This document shows, piece after piece, positions 11,301 to 23,002 of a DNA stretch of 37,875 nt. The translations under genes were made by a program, and so were the position numbers. Each line of letters begins with the position of its first letter. Position 1 is the stretch's first letter. Under the pieces are notes generated by a model. It was not told the DNA's origin. It ran no database searches and saw only the letters and a program-made list of their open reading frames with translations. This DNA is from Saccoglossus kowalevskii (taxonomy: Eukaryota > Hemichordata > Enteropneusta > Harrimaniidae), in NCBI RefSeq assembly GCF_000003605.2, contig NW_003158227.1:81081-118955 (forward strand). Direction: 5' to 3'.

Positions 11301-13932
11301 CATAAATAATGGCAACTTGCTTGTTTCCACTATCCTCTTTCTTTCATAAGTGGGGAAAAGTTGATAGAATTGCAGGCCAACAATCTTGAATGTTGCATCC
11401 ACATGCCATGATTTTGATATAACTCCTCTCGAGCATAAAATATCCATACTAAGTTCCTTTTTGACGAAATCTGGGGGCAGATTTGAAGATCGAAATCAAT
11501 TCCACATGGTTCCTTCGGTCTAATTTTTTGTCTCAGATGGTTAGCAGTGCTAATTAAATTAGCTTCCAGGGGCGACTGTATGTTGGTTCATCCAAATGGT
11601 TTTCATTGCTGATCACCTCTTGAACTTTATCCGCAGCAGACTGTTGCATATTTCCCATGGCAGTTCTCATGACTCTAACAGTGCTTTTCAATTTTAAGGA
11701 AGCCGATTTGCGTTTGAGTAGCGAGACTATTATTTGTGTTGAAAATTACGATTTTCACATTTATTTATTAATTGATTGATGAAATGCACTACAAACTTTC
11801 ATCTGATAAAGNNNNNNNNNNNNNNNNNNNNNNNNNNNNNNNNNNNNNNNNNNNNNNNNNNNNNNNNNNNNNNNNNNNNNNNNNNNNNNNNNNNNNNNNN
11901 NNNNNNNNNNNNNNNNNNNNNNNNNNNNNNNNNNNNNNNNNNNNNNNNNNNNNNNNNNNNNNNNNNNNNNNNNNNNNNNNNNNNNNNNNNNNNNNNNNNN
12001 NNNNNNNNNNNNNNNNNNNNNNNNNNNNNNNNNNNNNNNNNNNNNNNNNNNNNNNNNNNNNNNNNNNNNNNNNNNNNNNNAAGATAAACTCAAGACAAAG
12101 CAATGTTAGGATGTGTTATCAGTAGCTATCTGACACACAATGAGTGTTTCCAAACATTTGAGTGGTTTGTCTCCGCCCCTGTTTATTTCACAGATTAGTC
12201 ATTTGCATATGAATGTGTCAGACACAAGGTCACACAGACACTGAAAAAAATCATTGATTTTGGTGTTTTCATATGCCGAATTTATCCAATTATAGCTACC
12301 CCATTCCTTTATTTTTTGGTTTCCAATAGCCTTATACATTTGGATGTCCCTACAACATCTTAAAACAGACCTTGATGTGAAAACAAATCGCTTGTGCTGA
12401 TAAACATGCTTGAAAATCTTTGCTGTGACTTCATCAACGTTTTCTAGGAGTTTATGTTTTTCAAAATACTAGGTCTTTAACAAAAAATAACGTATACTTA
12501 TTGTTGTCGGATTAACACCAAATTTTCACAGCTCTAAGGTTAGAATGAGAGCAACTTGAATGTGACTAGACAAACTATTTCATGGATTATTTACCAATGT
12601 GTTGTGGTTTGAGTTGGGGGCAATGCGACTAAAACAGAAATTAAAATTCAGGACACTACTTTTCAAAACGCATTGCTTGAATAAAACTGATCAGACACAT
12701 TCAATTTACCAGACTATTGAACATCTAGGAAAAGTGAAAAAAAAAAAAACTTCTTATCAAAAAGTAATTTTTCACCTTTGATTAAGTAACGCAGCGTAGA
12801 ATGCAGATACAGACATGGCAAACACGCCTTTGAAAAGGTCGAAGTCTGGCGATTCTAAAAATATATACTTTCCTGGGTCTATTTGTAGTCACAATTAGAA
12901 GATGAAAACAAGCATGCAAATAATAGTATCGCTACCTTAATGAATCAATTTGAAGTTTTGAATCAACAGATGTTGATTCCTTCATTTATACAATGTAGTC
13001 TGGATGATTTATAAGATCCTGAAAATATTAACTCAACAAGAGCGTCACTATCATTTTTATGCCAACATATTTGAGATCTGGTCAGATCGAGGTGTTGATT
13101 GGACAGACATATTCAGGGTGTCTAGGGCGAGTTGTCCAATTTGTGTCTTGGGTTGAGAACATTTTTAGTTTGTCTTTTTAATGACAGCTAAAAAATTAGT
13201 GTAGCATAAATTTAGAATTGATGTCAGAATCACTGAATTAATTTACAGTAATGTACTGCTACAATTGTGAGCCCTGGAAGTTCACTCATCATTTCTGTGG
13301 AACCGCATCCGGGTATGGCCGACATGCATTATATACCATACCTTCTTGGCTGCATCATCAAGGGCATTTTTCACTGCAGATCCATCCCATTTATCTATTT
13401 TCACGGGTTTGCCATCTAATGACCACTGTGAAAAAAAGAAAGGTACGTCGTTAAATATAAACGACAGGTTTTTTTCAAGATTTCTGTGTACAATATGGCA
13501 CAGTTAATATTTTATCAGTTATTGAAAAATCATCAGAATTAATTTTTATACAAGAAAAAACCTACTAATATTGGTCGAACACTCTTCGTTTTATGCGACA
13601 ATGGCATAGTTATGACTAATTCAGACTAGTTGTAATAAATAATATCAACACTCTATTCGTGAACTGCGTATGATATATATACCAAGTATCAGCAAAAGCA
13701 TTTATACACACGTTGTCCGATTTCAATGACATGACCCGAAAGACTATGAGCGCCAGCTGCTACAATTAGTTTATGCGCGGCAGGATTCAAATCTCTTTTT
13801 CGAATCGGATTTATCATACCAATTAAAATTCGGAAACGGGCCACATCCGTTAAGTGGCACCATGCTTATACACAATAGTCAACAAAACTGTTTTACCTTA
13901 CTCAACACACCGTTTTTCTTGTTGGCAGACAT
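5324..13932 (-). CDS. SPCS2: Signal peptidase complex subunit 2 (SPC25), five exons
   Basis: SPCS2 is an accessory ER-membrane subunit of the signal peptidase complex, which cleaves signal peptides from secretory and membrane proteins. Coding exons, in transcription order, are 13897-13932, 13342-13425, 9463-9623, 5953-6087 and 5324-5510; together they encode exactly 200 residues in continuous phase (human about 226, with a longer N-terminus). Family-matching blocks are [15 protein letters not shown] (residues about 18-32), the first membrane segment about 58-76, [11 protein letters not shown], the second membrane segment about 86-106, [13 protein letters not shown] and the C-terminal [11 protein letters not shown]. 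The start lies directly before [12 protein letters not shown], where VLSKW aligns with human LLDKW. Intron 3 (6088-9462) uses AT-AC ends and is annotated separately. The gene is head-to-head with IFT81. Identity is near certain; exon 1 is short and rests on alignment plus its gtaaaa donor. Confidence 0.95.
7797..8825. mobile_element. Helitron-like element copy 1 with 157-bp tandem repeats
   Basis: The copy opens with a left-end block (aaacaagcagcgtctcggct, about 7798-7840). The body is a tandem array of a 157-bp AT-rich unit: the marker tatcaaagcaatt recurs at 8104, 8261, 8418 and 8575 (exactly 157 apart) and, more diverged, at 8729. It closes with a decayed version of the right end (aaagtcgacaggaagctaa). 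The same left block and a better-preserved right end recur in the next copy. There is no coding capacity. The plan of fixed ends, tandem-repeat core and subterminal hairpin before CTAA resembles non-autonomous Helitron/Helentron-type elements; the class is inferred. Confidence 0.6.
8042..8740. repeat. 157-bp satellite-like tandem array
   Basis: At least four near-identical units, 157 bp apart, each containing attaccaaaatta-type A-rich DNA, agatatcattacaaaatgaa, and a ggtccacatgtagtacctat motif. Identity between units is high (few substitutions per unit), so the amplification looks recent or homogenised. Confidence 0.85.
8826..9364. mobile_element. Helitron-like element copy 2, abutting copy 1
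   Basis: A second copy begins immediately after copy 1 with the same left block (aacaagcagcgtctcggctg at 8826), has about two diverged repeat units, and ends in a perfect-stem hairpin (agctccact ... agtggagct, about 9330-9360) followed by CTAA. The CTRR-type 3' end after a hairpin is a Helitron hallmark. I saw no terminal inverted repeats pairing left with right and no clear target-site duplication. Confidence 0.6.
10140..10620. repeat. Diverged relative of the 157-bp repeat element
   Basis: Within SPCS2 intron 2. Phrases such as taccaagtatcaa, catcaagaagaagc, tcaaaaatgactaaaaatatt and gaattgaagatatcatcacgaaat match the 157-bp units at 7.8-9.3 kb in order, with many substitutions. This marks an older copy of the same family. 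Confidence 0.6.
10444..10587. repeat. 24-bp minisatellite, six copies
   Basis: Six head-to-tail copies of aactaatctcatagtggtcc-acct; the first copy carries aggtcc instead of tggtcc. The unit matches the caaatctgagagaggtccac segment of the neighbouring 157-bp repeat family, so it seems to be a secondary amplification of part of that unit. It creates a spurious repetitive open frame on the minus strand. Confidence 0.9.
11812..12080. other. Assembly gap (269 N)
   Basis: Run of N inside SPCS2 intron 2. Any open frame running through it is an artefact. Confidence 0.99.
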
Positions 13933-15346
13933 CTTGTACCGGAAGTACACGTACATTAGAAAGAGAAGGCCTCTCTACGCACCGTCATATTGCATTATGG
14001 CTGCGTTTATGGGCTATCGCTAATATTGTGAGTAAACAGAATACTACATAGTGACTATAAGTTTAAAATTATTTTTTCAAATTACAAATATTACTGTGAA
14101 TAAAATATATAGTCCAGTTTGACTGGGCGCATTAACAAAATGCATTGACAACTTTCTTGCATTTAACGAGTAGCCCTAGATTATTCGTTTATAATACATC
14201 CGGGTACTGAAATTCTTCAACACCTAGGTGAAAACCGAAGCTGTGTGCTGTATTTTTGTTATTAGGTAAATGTTTTTTTAGTTATTTGTCGTATTCAGTA
14301 TTGAAACTGTGCTATCTTTGTATTATTTATTTGATAATTTTTTGCTTATGTAATTCTTTTGCCTGGCGTACGTCGTCAATCGTAACGGCAGTGTAAACGA
14401 TATTCTGCCGAGGACTTAGAGTTGACATAACCACAGAACTGCTATTAGTACATGTAGTTAGCAAGTCATTCATTATTTGCCATGACATTGTCACATACAC
14501 TTGCTCATGCAGGCAGTACAACTTTTATTATATATGAATAAATGTTCTGTTTGCTACTGTATAGAAACTGTTCTTATATTGGAGATATCCCTGTGACAAA
14601 ACTTGATTATAATTTTAATATTCATAACTTTATACTACACCACATTTGTCTAGAATTAATAATCAACTGTAATATTATACATTAAAGGGAGATGTTCATT
14701 ACAGATGCAAACATTGAAATGCATTTAAATTTTGTGTAAATAAACATGTGATATGACCCACGTTGCTCAGTCGTGATTCATAAGCCTTTTGGGTCTGGAT
14801 TACAAATGTAGTCTTTAGCCATGGTCGGATTTCACATGTAGATGGTGTATGATTTCTCCACTACATGTGTAGTATGGACTGATTGAAATGCTCACAACTG
14901 AAATGTAAAAAAAAAAACATTCATTTCAGTTCTGCGTCAGTTAAAAATGGACACTTCTGGCTTCTTATTTCAAGTTTGATCTCTATTTTAGAAAAAAAAT
15001 GAAAGAAAAATTGTTAAAATATAAAACAAAAGAAACAGATTGAAACAAACTGACAAACATTTTCTGTTTTTTTCAGTGAGCCTTGCTTGAAGTAGTTGTT
15101 TTTTATTTTGTTGGAAAAGTATAAAAGTAACTTGAGCCATGAACCAAATTGAAATGTTCATGAGTTGTCTATGTTCGACCCTGTCATGTTCTCTCAGAGA
15201 ATTGCACTAGTATGGCATAACGCCTAGAAACAATACTGATTGTGATCATGATAGATTTAGTTTTGTCATTTATCATTTATGTCAACTGATCTTGTCTTTT
15301 TTCTTTTTTTCCCCCTAGACGTGATTGAGCCTAGAAATCTGTCAAA
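13933..15346. promoter_or_regulatory. Shared SPCS2/IFT81 promoter region and IFT81 leader
   Basis: The two start codons are 1.4 kb apart on opposite strands. An ETS-like site, ACCGGAAGT (13938-13946), lies just upstream of the SPCS2 start. A non-coding IFT81 first exon may end at the gtgagt donor near 14028; this is inference. An acceptor (tttttccccctag, AG at 15317-15318) opens the first IFT81 coding exon, with 28 nt of leader before its ATG. No TATA box was evident. The rest is AT-rich with no gene seen. Confidence 0.5.
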
Positions 15347-18300
15347 ATGAGTGAACAACTGAAATATATTGTTAGTGAACTTAACAAGGAACCTTTTAAA
15401 AAGAACTATAATTTAATTAGTTTTGATGCATTGGAAGGAATTCAGCTGCTACAAATTCTAAATGACATTTTTTCTGAAATTAACCCACAGGTATGTATAG
15501 CATAAACAAAGAATATATATACATGTATCCAGTCCAAATTCATGTATGGAAGTGATTTGTGTTGTAAAATAACTACTGTGTGGACTATTGACGAGCCACA
15601 AGTTGAATGAGATGACTAAAATTGAACTTGTTCATCTGTAGAGATTGGTACCATTTACGATTGAACTTAATGATATAGTCAGTGGCAAACATAAAAAATC
15701 ACTGAAATTTGAGTGCATAAGTTATGTATTTACCAGTATTTCTCCACCTACTGCAGCCAATGACAATATCATTGTTTATCCAATACAGCACAAGATGGAT
15801 ATACGAGAAGAAGAACCTGAACAAACTGCTGTACGAATGATGGGTGTCCTTTCAGTGTTAAAGTATCAGCCAAAGGAAGATCCGTAAGTTTTTAACTCAA
15901 TACTGCCTGCAAGTAGAGTAGTCTACTTGAGGGTGTAGGTTAAATTTTACTCAAATATAAATATTTTCTTAATTGAGAAGTGCCCCCTTTGTATTAATTT
16001 ATTTTACGCTATAACTTGACTGGTTGTAAGTACTAGATGACTGCCCTACCTGCATGGTATTGGCATAGTAGTTATTCTTTTATTTTGTTATTTGTCACCA
16101 ATTTAAAACCATAATAACTATACAGTAAATAATACATTTACATATCTTTTCACTGCTGTCATTGTTGTATATTCCATTTGTTATAACATCTACTCTGTAT
16201 CTCATTTTAAATTATAGGAGTCAATTTCGATTGGCATTGGTTACTGGTGATAAGTTAGTACTTCATCCTGTGTTAGCATGGACATTACAAAGAATACCTG
16301 AATTGAAGAAGCGTGCCTATTTATCAAAGTATTTAGTTAGAGTTCAAGTACCAGATGAGTTCATGTCAGATCCCATTGTACAAGAGATACATGAACAGGT
16401 AACACCAGTTTCCTTCACTAAAGGTTTAAAGGTTTTTATTTATACTTTCATTAGTTCCAGAGAACTCTAAAAGAGCTTCTGGAACTTGTGATTTTACACA
16501 AAATTCTTTCTTTATTTCCTACTTCTAACTTTTTGCAAGTGCACATTCGCTAATCAGTCTTCCTCGTCCAGTGACACCATTGTTACCCAGAATTCATTTC
16601 ACCTGCTAGTGATGCAGTTACTTGTATGTACATGCACACCATGTGTTTACTGAGATAACATACATAAATTTGAAATGGCTACCTACCATGGACAGAAGTC
16701 TGTGGATTAACTTGGTCTGTGTATGTTTATGGTCTCAATTAAAAAATGTAGTAATTAACATTTAAACATACTTTGCTCTGAAATTCATTACCATACCATT
16801 CAAATTGTTCATGATTTAAAGAGTTTTTACAAAAATAATTTTTCTATTCATTAAATGAGTTATGTTTTGCTATTTTAAAAATTGACATGTTGGTGATTTC
16901 ACAATTTCAAATTGTGTGCAAGGACCAATCAGATTTGTCACTCGGGGAGTGTAATGTGGAAAAATATTACATAATAGATCCAAGCAAATATGTATTAATA
17001 TGAATTTATACTCATTATAATTTTATAATTATTCTCACAATCTTTATTACAATGTACTACACACCTGTGTAAATGTCATTCTAAACATTGGTTGTACCAT
17101 AGAATATACTCCTGAATGAACCCCACTGTCAATTTGTAACTAGTATGATTTTCAATATGTTTCTGCCCACAGTATATTGAGTTAGTGGATTCCTTCACAA
17201 TACTGCACAAGGATGCTGATAAACTACGAACTTCCACATTCTCTACGGCAGAGATCAGAAAAGATATCAGTCAAATGGAAGAAGAAAAGGAGCAACTTCT
17301 GAAAAGGATAGATAGGCTAAAGAAAAAGGTATCTATGTTTATATTTAACTATGTTTAACATATATTGTGTTATAGAAATAGAATCGTACAGTTTGATGCC
17401 TGGTGTTGCAAATAGGAAATAGAAGATTTACCTTTTTTAGGATATGGGTGCGACTATTAATTTGGTTAAAATGTTTTGGAATTGTTTTAACCTTAGATAG
17501 CTTCCTGGAATCAAATTAATAAAGTCCCTCTACACCTACAATGTGTTAATTTTGTCTTTAAGCTTTGCTTCACATATATAATTACTCAGCCTCTACTAAT
17601 GTCATGTGCCACATGCACATAATCATACACTCAATGAGAAATTAAGCTAATCAGTACTGTATTGCATTATAGGTGGAGACTGTACCAAACCATGAACGAA
17701 TGCTAGAAATAGCCAGGAATTTCAGGAAAGAAACTGAGAGAGAAACAACAGTTGCACAGCAGAAGTTAGACCAGAAGAATCAGGTAAAGTAATTTTATGG
17801 ATAATATCATTGATGTGTAATGTCAATTTTAGAAGGATTGTGACAAACTGAGCCCAGTCCCAGTAGGTTTGGCTAATTGAGGTTTGTCTATATTTAATAT
17901 CATTGTTGATAGCTTCTTATTTGGGTTTTGATTAGTTTTAGTTAGCATGGTAACCTGTGAAGACAAATTTTATTGAAACAATGCCATGCCACTTTAGTCC
18001 TTGCTGTATCTGGTGTGTAGTGTGCCCTCAAACAGAAAGGATGTGTCTGGTATACAGTGTGTCCCATTTTAAACAAAAGGGATTGTATATGAAATCTGAA
18101 TAATTACCCAAATCTAGTTATGTCAGTTTAAGTGGTATCTCAAAAAGATTTTTTTGAAAAATTTCACAAAATAAAAAATGAAATGTAAATTTTTATTTTC
18201 TTCTACAGTTGCTTCATGCGGAACAAAGATATCAACGTACAGTTCACCAGTTAAAGGATCTGAAGCAAACCACTGCAGGAGCTAGTGCAGAAGGTAACAA

Positions 18301-21300
18301 TTCTATAGTATGCATACATGTACATGGTATTATCTAATTGAAGACATCAGTGCATTCTAGAGAACAAGTGTGATCATTATAGCAACTGTGATCAAATTAT
18401 TGACTGATAGATAATATTTTCTTACTATCTGTTTTTGTCAGCTATCTTTTATCATCAAATGCAGTTTTTACATTGGGAGGGCTTTTTTATTCTGAGTATG
18501 GTTCTATTCTTCTGGGCACATCAAATTATTTCAGTCATTACTACAACCTACCTATTGTATAGTTTTCCTTACCTGCTTGAACAAAATATACCAGTGCATT
18601 TAAAAATAGGTGCAAAACAGTAAATTTCAATGCAGTAAGGAAAATAGACTGATTTCAATGGATTAGCTAAGCCAATGCTGTCATAGTTATATTCTCTAAT
18701 GTCTAAAAAGGGTATATTGTTGCTTGTTACTATTGTATATGTACAGTGTTGTGACTGAGGTTACATACTTTCTAGGTCTTGTCAAGAAATTGGAAGAAGA
18801 AAACAAAGTCAATACATATCTTTGTCAAGAAAAGTTACCTAGAGAAATTGAAGCTAAGCGTAAGACTGTGCAGGATTTACAGAGGGTTGTATCAGAACCT
18901 GCCATGGGACAGTCAGATTTAGATGAACTTGACAGAAAGGTGAATGGAATCCTATGTTAATAGTGATGATGGGTTTATCATGAAAACTGATTGATTAATT
19001 ATTAATGTTGAATCTGGGCATTTTATAATAGTTATATTCGAATTGATTTATGGCTGTTGTAGCTTACTTAGATAACTTTAATTAAGGATACCCACAACAG
19101 AAATGATATAAACACATATTTTTTGTGTTTCATAGATTCGTTCCATGAATGCTGAAATCAACCAACTGATTGAGAAAAGAATGATGAGAAATGACCCAAT
19201 AGATGATAAACTATCACTATTTCGACAACAAGCATCAATTATTGCCAGAAAGAAGGAAGCAGCTGCTGAGAGTCTGTCTGAAAACAAAGAGACTTTGCAG
19301 AGTTGTTTGCAGGAAGTCAGAGAGAAAAGAGAACAGGCTAAAAGCATACAAGGGGAAGAAGTCCTCAAAGGAGATGATGTAAGTGTGCATTTGACAATAC
19401 TTTATGAGGATTATGAAAAGAACACTCACTTTATGACATGTGGTTAAGTTATTAGTAACATAGTTTTATAGGGCAGAGCACAAATCCAAATCCAGAATAT
19501 TGTAATAGAAGGGCATATACTAATGTTAATGTACAACACAACATGTACCATAATCTCTCATTTATGACAAAGCCATCATGTGTATGCCTACTACAGACAA
19601 ATAACATAGTAAAATTAAATATCCTTTTGTTGGAGGGTTAATTTTCACAGAACTAGCATATATAGAAATCACATGCACTGCATGGGTTTCTCTTGGGATT
19701 GATGTTGTATTTATGTTACATTACACCAAACACTTTCAATTATCTGATATTTGCAGTTCAAACGTTATGTCAACAAATTGAGAGGCAAAAGCACTGTCTA
19801 TAAGAAGAAGAGACAAGAACTTGCAGAGCTCCGTGCTGAGTATGGTGTATTGTCAAGAACAGAAGAGATTCTTAAACAAAGAGATACACATATCTCAAAT
19901 GCACTGGTAAGGAATTATTACTGGTTATTACTTTGCGTGAGATCAATGATTTTGTGCTGATTGTCTAGCTATGTCCTTAGTCATTGTCAAGGTTCTTGCC
20001 GGAATGGAAAGTCAATTTATCAAAAACAAAAAAAATGGAGCAAACAAATGGAGCAAACTAAAGTCACAAGATGAGTAGCTCCCTGAAACAGTTGTTACTT
20101 GTGAGCATATTTAAAATTATTGTTTCTCTTTATTTACATTCTTATAGTCCCATCTTGAAAACAGAAAGGGTGTTGCAGGTTACCATGATACCCAAGAAGA
20201 ACTTGAGAAAGTGTCAGCCATAAAGAGCGAATTGGATGAAATGAAAGGAAAAACACTTGAAGACATGTCAGAAATGGTAAGTGTGTTGATTTTACATATA
20301 CCGTACTTCTCCGAGTATAAGCCCAGGTGCCTGAACATGTAAAATCGGGAAAATTAGGGGGTGGGCTTATACTCGAGGACCACCTCAGAAAAGAAAATTT
20401 TTAGGGGGTTTAAAATTGTAACCCTCTTCCCAACCTCAAAAAATCATCCAAATTACATTTTTCGTTCACAGCCCGGTCTCTGAGAAATATTACGTCTTTT
20501 TGATTTCCACGACACTTTTTACAATGAAGAAACAAATATGTTCATAAAAATACACACATTTTATTACAATACGGTTTACATACCGTCTGAATTTTCGGTG
20601 CAAAAATGGGTAGGGTCTGTGGGAAAACTGTTGAAGGCAAGATCTTTATCATTATTTTCGTTGTGGAATGTTTTCGGTCGCTCGCAAACTCTCGATGAAA
20701 AGCAATTCCCGCCATGGTGTTTTTCATCATGATTTGACCTAAACAACTTCCTTTGACCTAACAGGTCATGTCTTTCGTTAACCAATCAAAATGCTGTGTC
20801 ATACAGATGAAGTTTTGCGATTATTAACAAAGTATTCAATGCAGTGCGGAAGTGAATTATCGCGATGTTAAAATGCGATCTGATTTCAAAAAAAAAAGTC
20901 ATTTTTTTCCCTAAAGCTGTTGATTCGCAATTTTTGAAAAGTAAACTGAGGGTGAAGGGAGTATTTAAATGTTTCACAGTTGCCAACAAGTAAGTCGAAG
21001 AATAGTTTGCTCGTTTACATCCCATTCACAAAGGTCTCAATGGACACGATTATTATTATTCAATGACCATTTTTGGCGTTTCTAAAACCACTACTCAAAA
21101 GGAATATGAATTACTTCAGTATTGCAACATCGGGATTCATCGTGAGTAAACAACAGGATAGAAAAGGTGCGAACCATGTTCCGTACATTCGCCGGCCATG
21201 CACTTTGAAATTAATCTGAGTTTTCTCGTAAAAGCAGGAACCAAACTACCGTACCAATAACGATTATTATGCAACGAAATACACTTTTTACTTGCATATT

Positions 21301-23002
21301 TTAATAAATGTCGTTGACTCCCGGTAAGAACCCCCTTGGCCTATACTCGGGGATGCCCTCAACTTGTTAAATGTCTAAAAACAGAGGGGTGGGCTTATAC
21401 TCGGGGAGGGGCTTATACTCGGGGAAGTACGGTATTAATAATCATACTAGTTGCTATATTGCTTGATAAATCTGAGACGACATGTTATGACTGTGATTCT
21501 GGTTAGGGCTGTGAATGTGTAGAATTCTTGTAGTCAATATAGTGCATCTCCAATAGACTGTATAAGTTGTGTGTCTTTCTCGCTTTCAACAAAACCTTGG
21601 CAGTCATTTGCAGCATGAACCAGACAGGAGGATTGACTGTACATAGCACCCATAATGGGCAGAGTACAATTTGTGTGGTTCCCTATCTATTAAAGAGTGA
21701 AAGATAACTGTCTTTATTATAATATGTATATTGTTTGTATATGTAGGTGAGAAAACTAACCCAAACCATAGCAGCAAAGAAGACTGATCTAGCACCTGTT
21801 ATAAAAGAGTTGCGTCCATTACGACAGCGATGTCAAGAGTTACAACAGGTGTATGATGAGAAGAAAGCTGCCTATGATAGCATGGCTGCAGGGTTAGAGA
21901 GCAATAGATCCAAACTGGAACAGGTAAATAACATTGTGTCTCATGTATCGATAAGCTAGGAAAGGGGTTTCCAAAGGGGTTATTTTCTTGCCATCTATAG
22001 CTATCATATATATTGTACCTTTTCAATAAAGTACAGCTAATTAACATTTTTCATCTTACTACTAGTCGTCATAAATTATGATAGAGTGGGTCATGGATAC
22101 CATGCTTATTAAAACATTGACTTTTGTTGAATTAGTGGATAACTAAATAAGTCATATTTTATACAATTAATGGAATCTTTTGTCTTAATGTTAATGGTCT
22201 ACTGGAAGGGTGCCTTTTTAATAGAGCAAATACAAAATATATATTAATATATGTGCTGCATAAAACTTTATGAAGATAGTGTATTTATTATTGACAGGAA
22301 GTAAAAGTTTATCGTGAAGAATGTTCTCAAGAAGAGAGTCGGTATCATTACCTAAACTGTATGATTAAAATGAATGAGATTCAACAGACTAGAGTAGCTG
22401 ACGAAATGAAGGCATATGTATCATCTGATCCATTAGAGAAGAAAAAAGCATTCAGAGAACAATATACAAGGAAAATACAAGAACAAGAAAATCTTGGAAA
22501 GGTATGATTGTGATTTAGTATTAGAGTTGTGATCTTATGTAATGAACTTACTCCCTCTGCGGATACTTCTCACCATTCCAAAATACTACATTGGTATCTA
22601 TTATCTCCAACTTTCTTATACATTTTTTGTAACCTGGAATAAATCTTCCAATGTTTACAATAAATATTACTGTAAATTTTGTGAACATATATAAATAAAA
22701 AACTTGTGATCTCTCAATTCATATTCTTGTGAGTTAAAGACCCTACATAAGATGAGCTATCAAGGAGTTTGTCAAAATGATATGCATGTTAATTTATCAC
22801 ACTTTGTAATTCACAGGGGTTACGAGAGAAACAGAAGGCTGTGCGTGAAAGTCATGGACCCAGTATGAGACAGATGAAAATGTGGAAAGATTTTGAAATG
22901 CTGATGGAGTGCAAGAAACAGTGTTATTTCAAAGAACAGAACCAAGAAGAGTCTGGTACAGTGATAAGAAATGATGATGGGGAAGATAGGTTTGTGTTGT
23001 AA
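15347..23002 (+). CDS. IFT81: Intraflagellar transport protein 81 homologue
   Basis: IFT81 pairs with IFT74 in the IFT-B core, where its N-terminal calponin-homology-like domain binds tubulin cargo for cilium assembly. Thirteen coding exons run 15347-15490, 15789-15883, 16218-16398, 17173-17328, 17673-17783, 18209-18293, 18776-18939, 19136-19378, 19757-19906, 20148-20276, 21747-21923, 22298-22501 and 22817-23002. They join in phase to 674 residues (human 676). Residues 1 to about 120 form the CH-like domain ([39 protein letters not shown]). The rest is coiled coil with hallmark blocks [70 protein letters not shown] and RESHGP. The gene is complete and shows no disruption. Intron 10 holds a transposon. 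Identity is near certain. Confidence 0.97.
20301..21432. mobile_element. Non-autonomous DNA transposon with terminal inverted repeats
   Basis: A 1,132-bp insertion in IFT81 intron 10. The left end CCGTACTTCTCCGAGTATAA (on to GCCC, 20301-20324) is the inverted complement of 21409-21432 with one mismatch. Both ends are flanked by TA (20299-20300 and 21433-21434), which suggests a TA target-site duplication. The cttatactcg core is repeated inside both ends (about 20368 and 21392), giving multi-repeat termini. The interior has no transposase-like frame. A TA target is typical of Tc1/mariner-like elements, but I do not recognise the family. Confidence 0.8.

Noticed and set aside
11761-12125. Four open frames on both strands, over 100 codons each
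   Set aside because: They run through the 269-N assembly gap; almost all residues are unknown.
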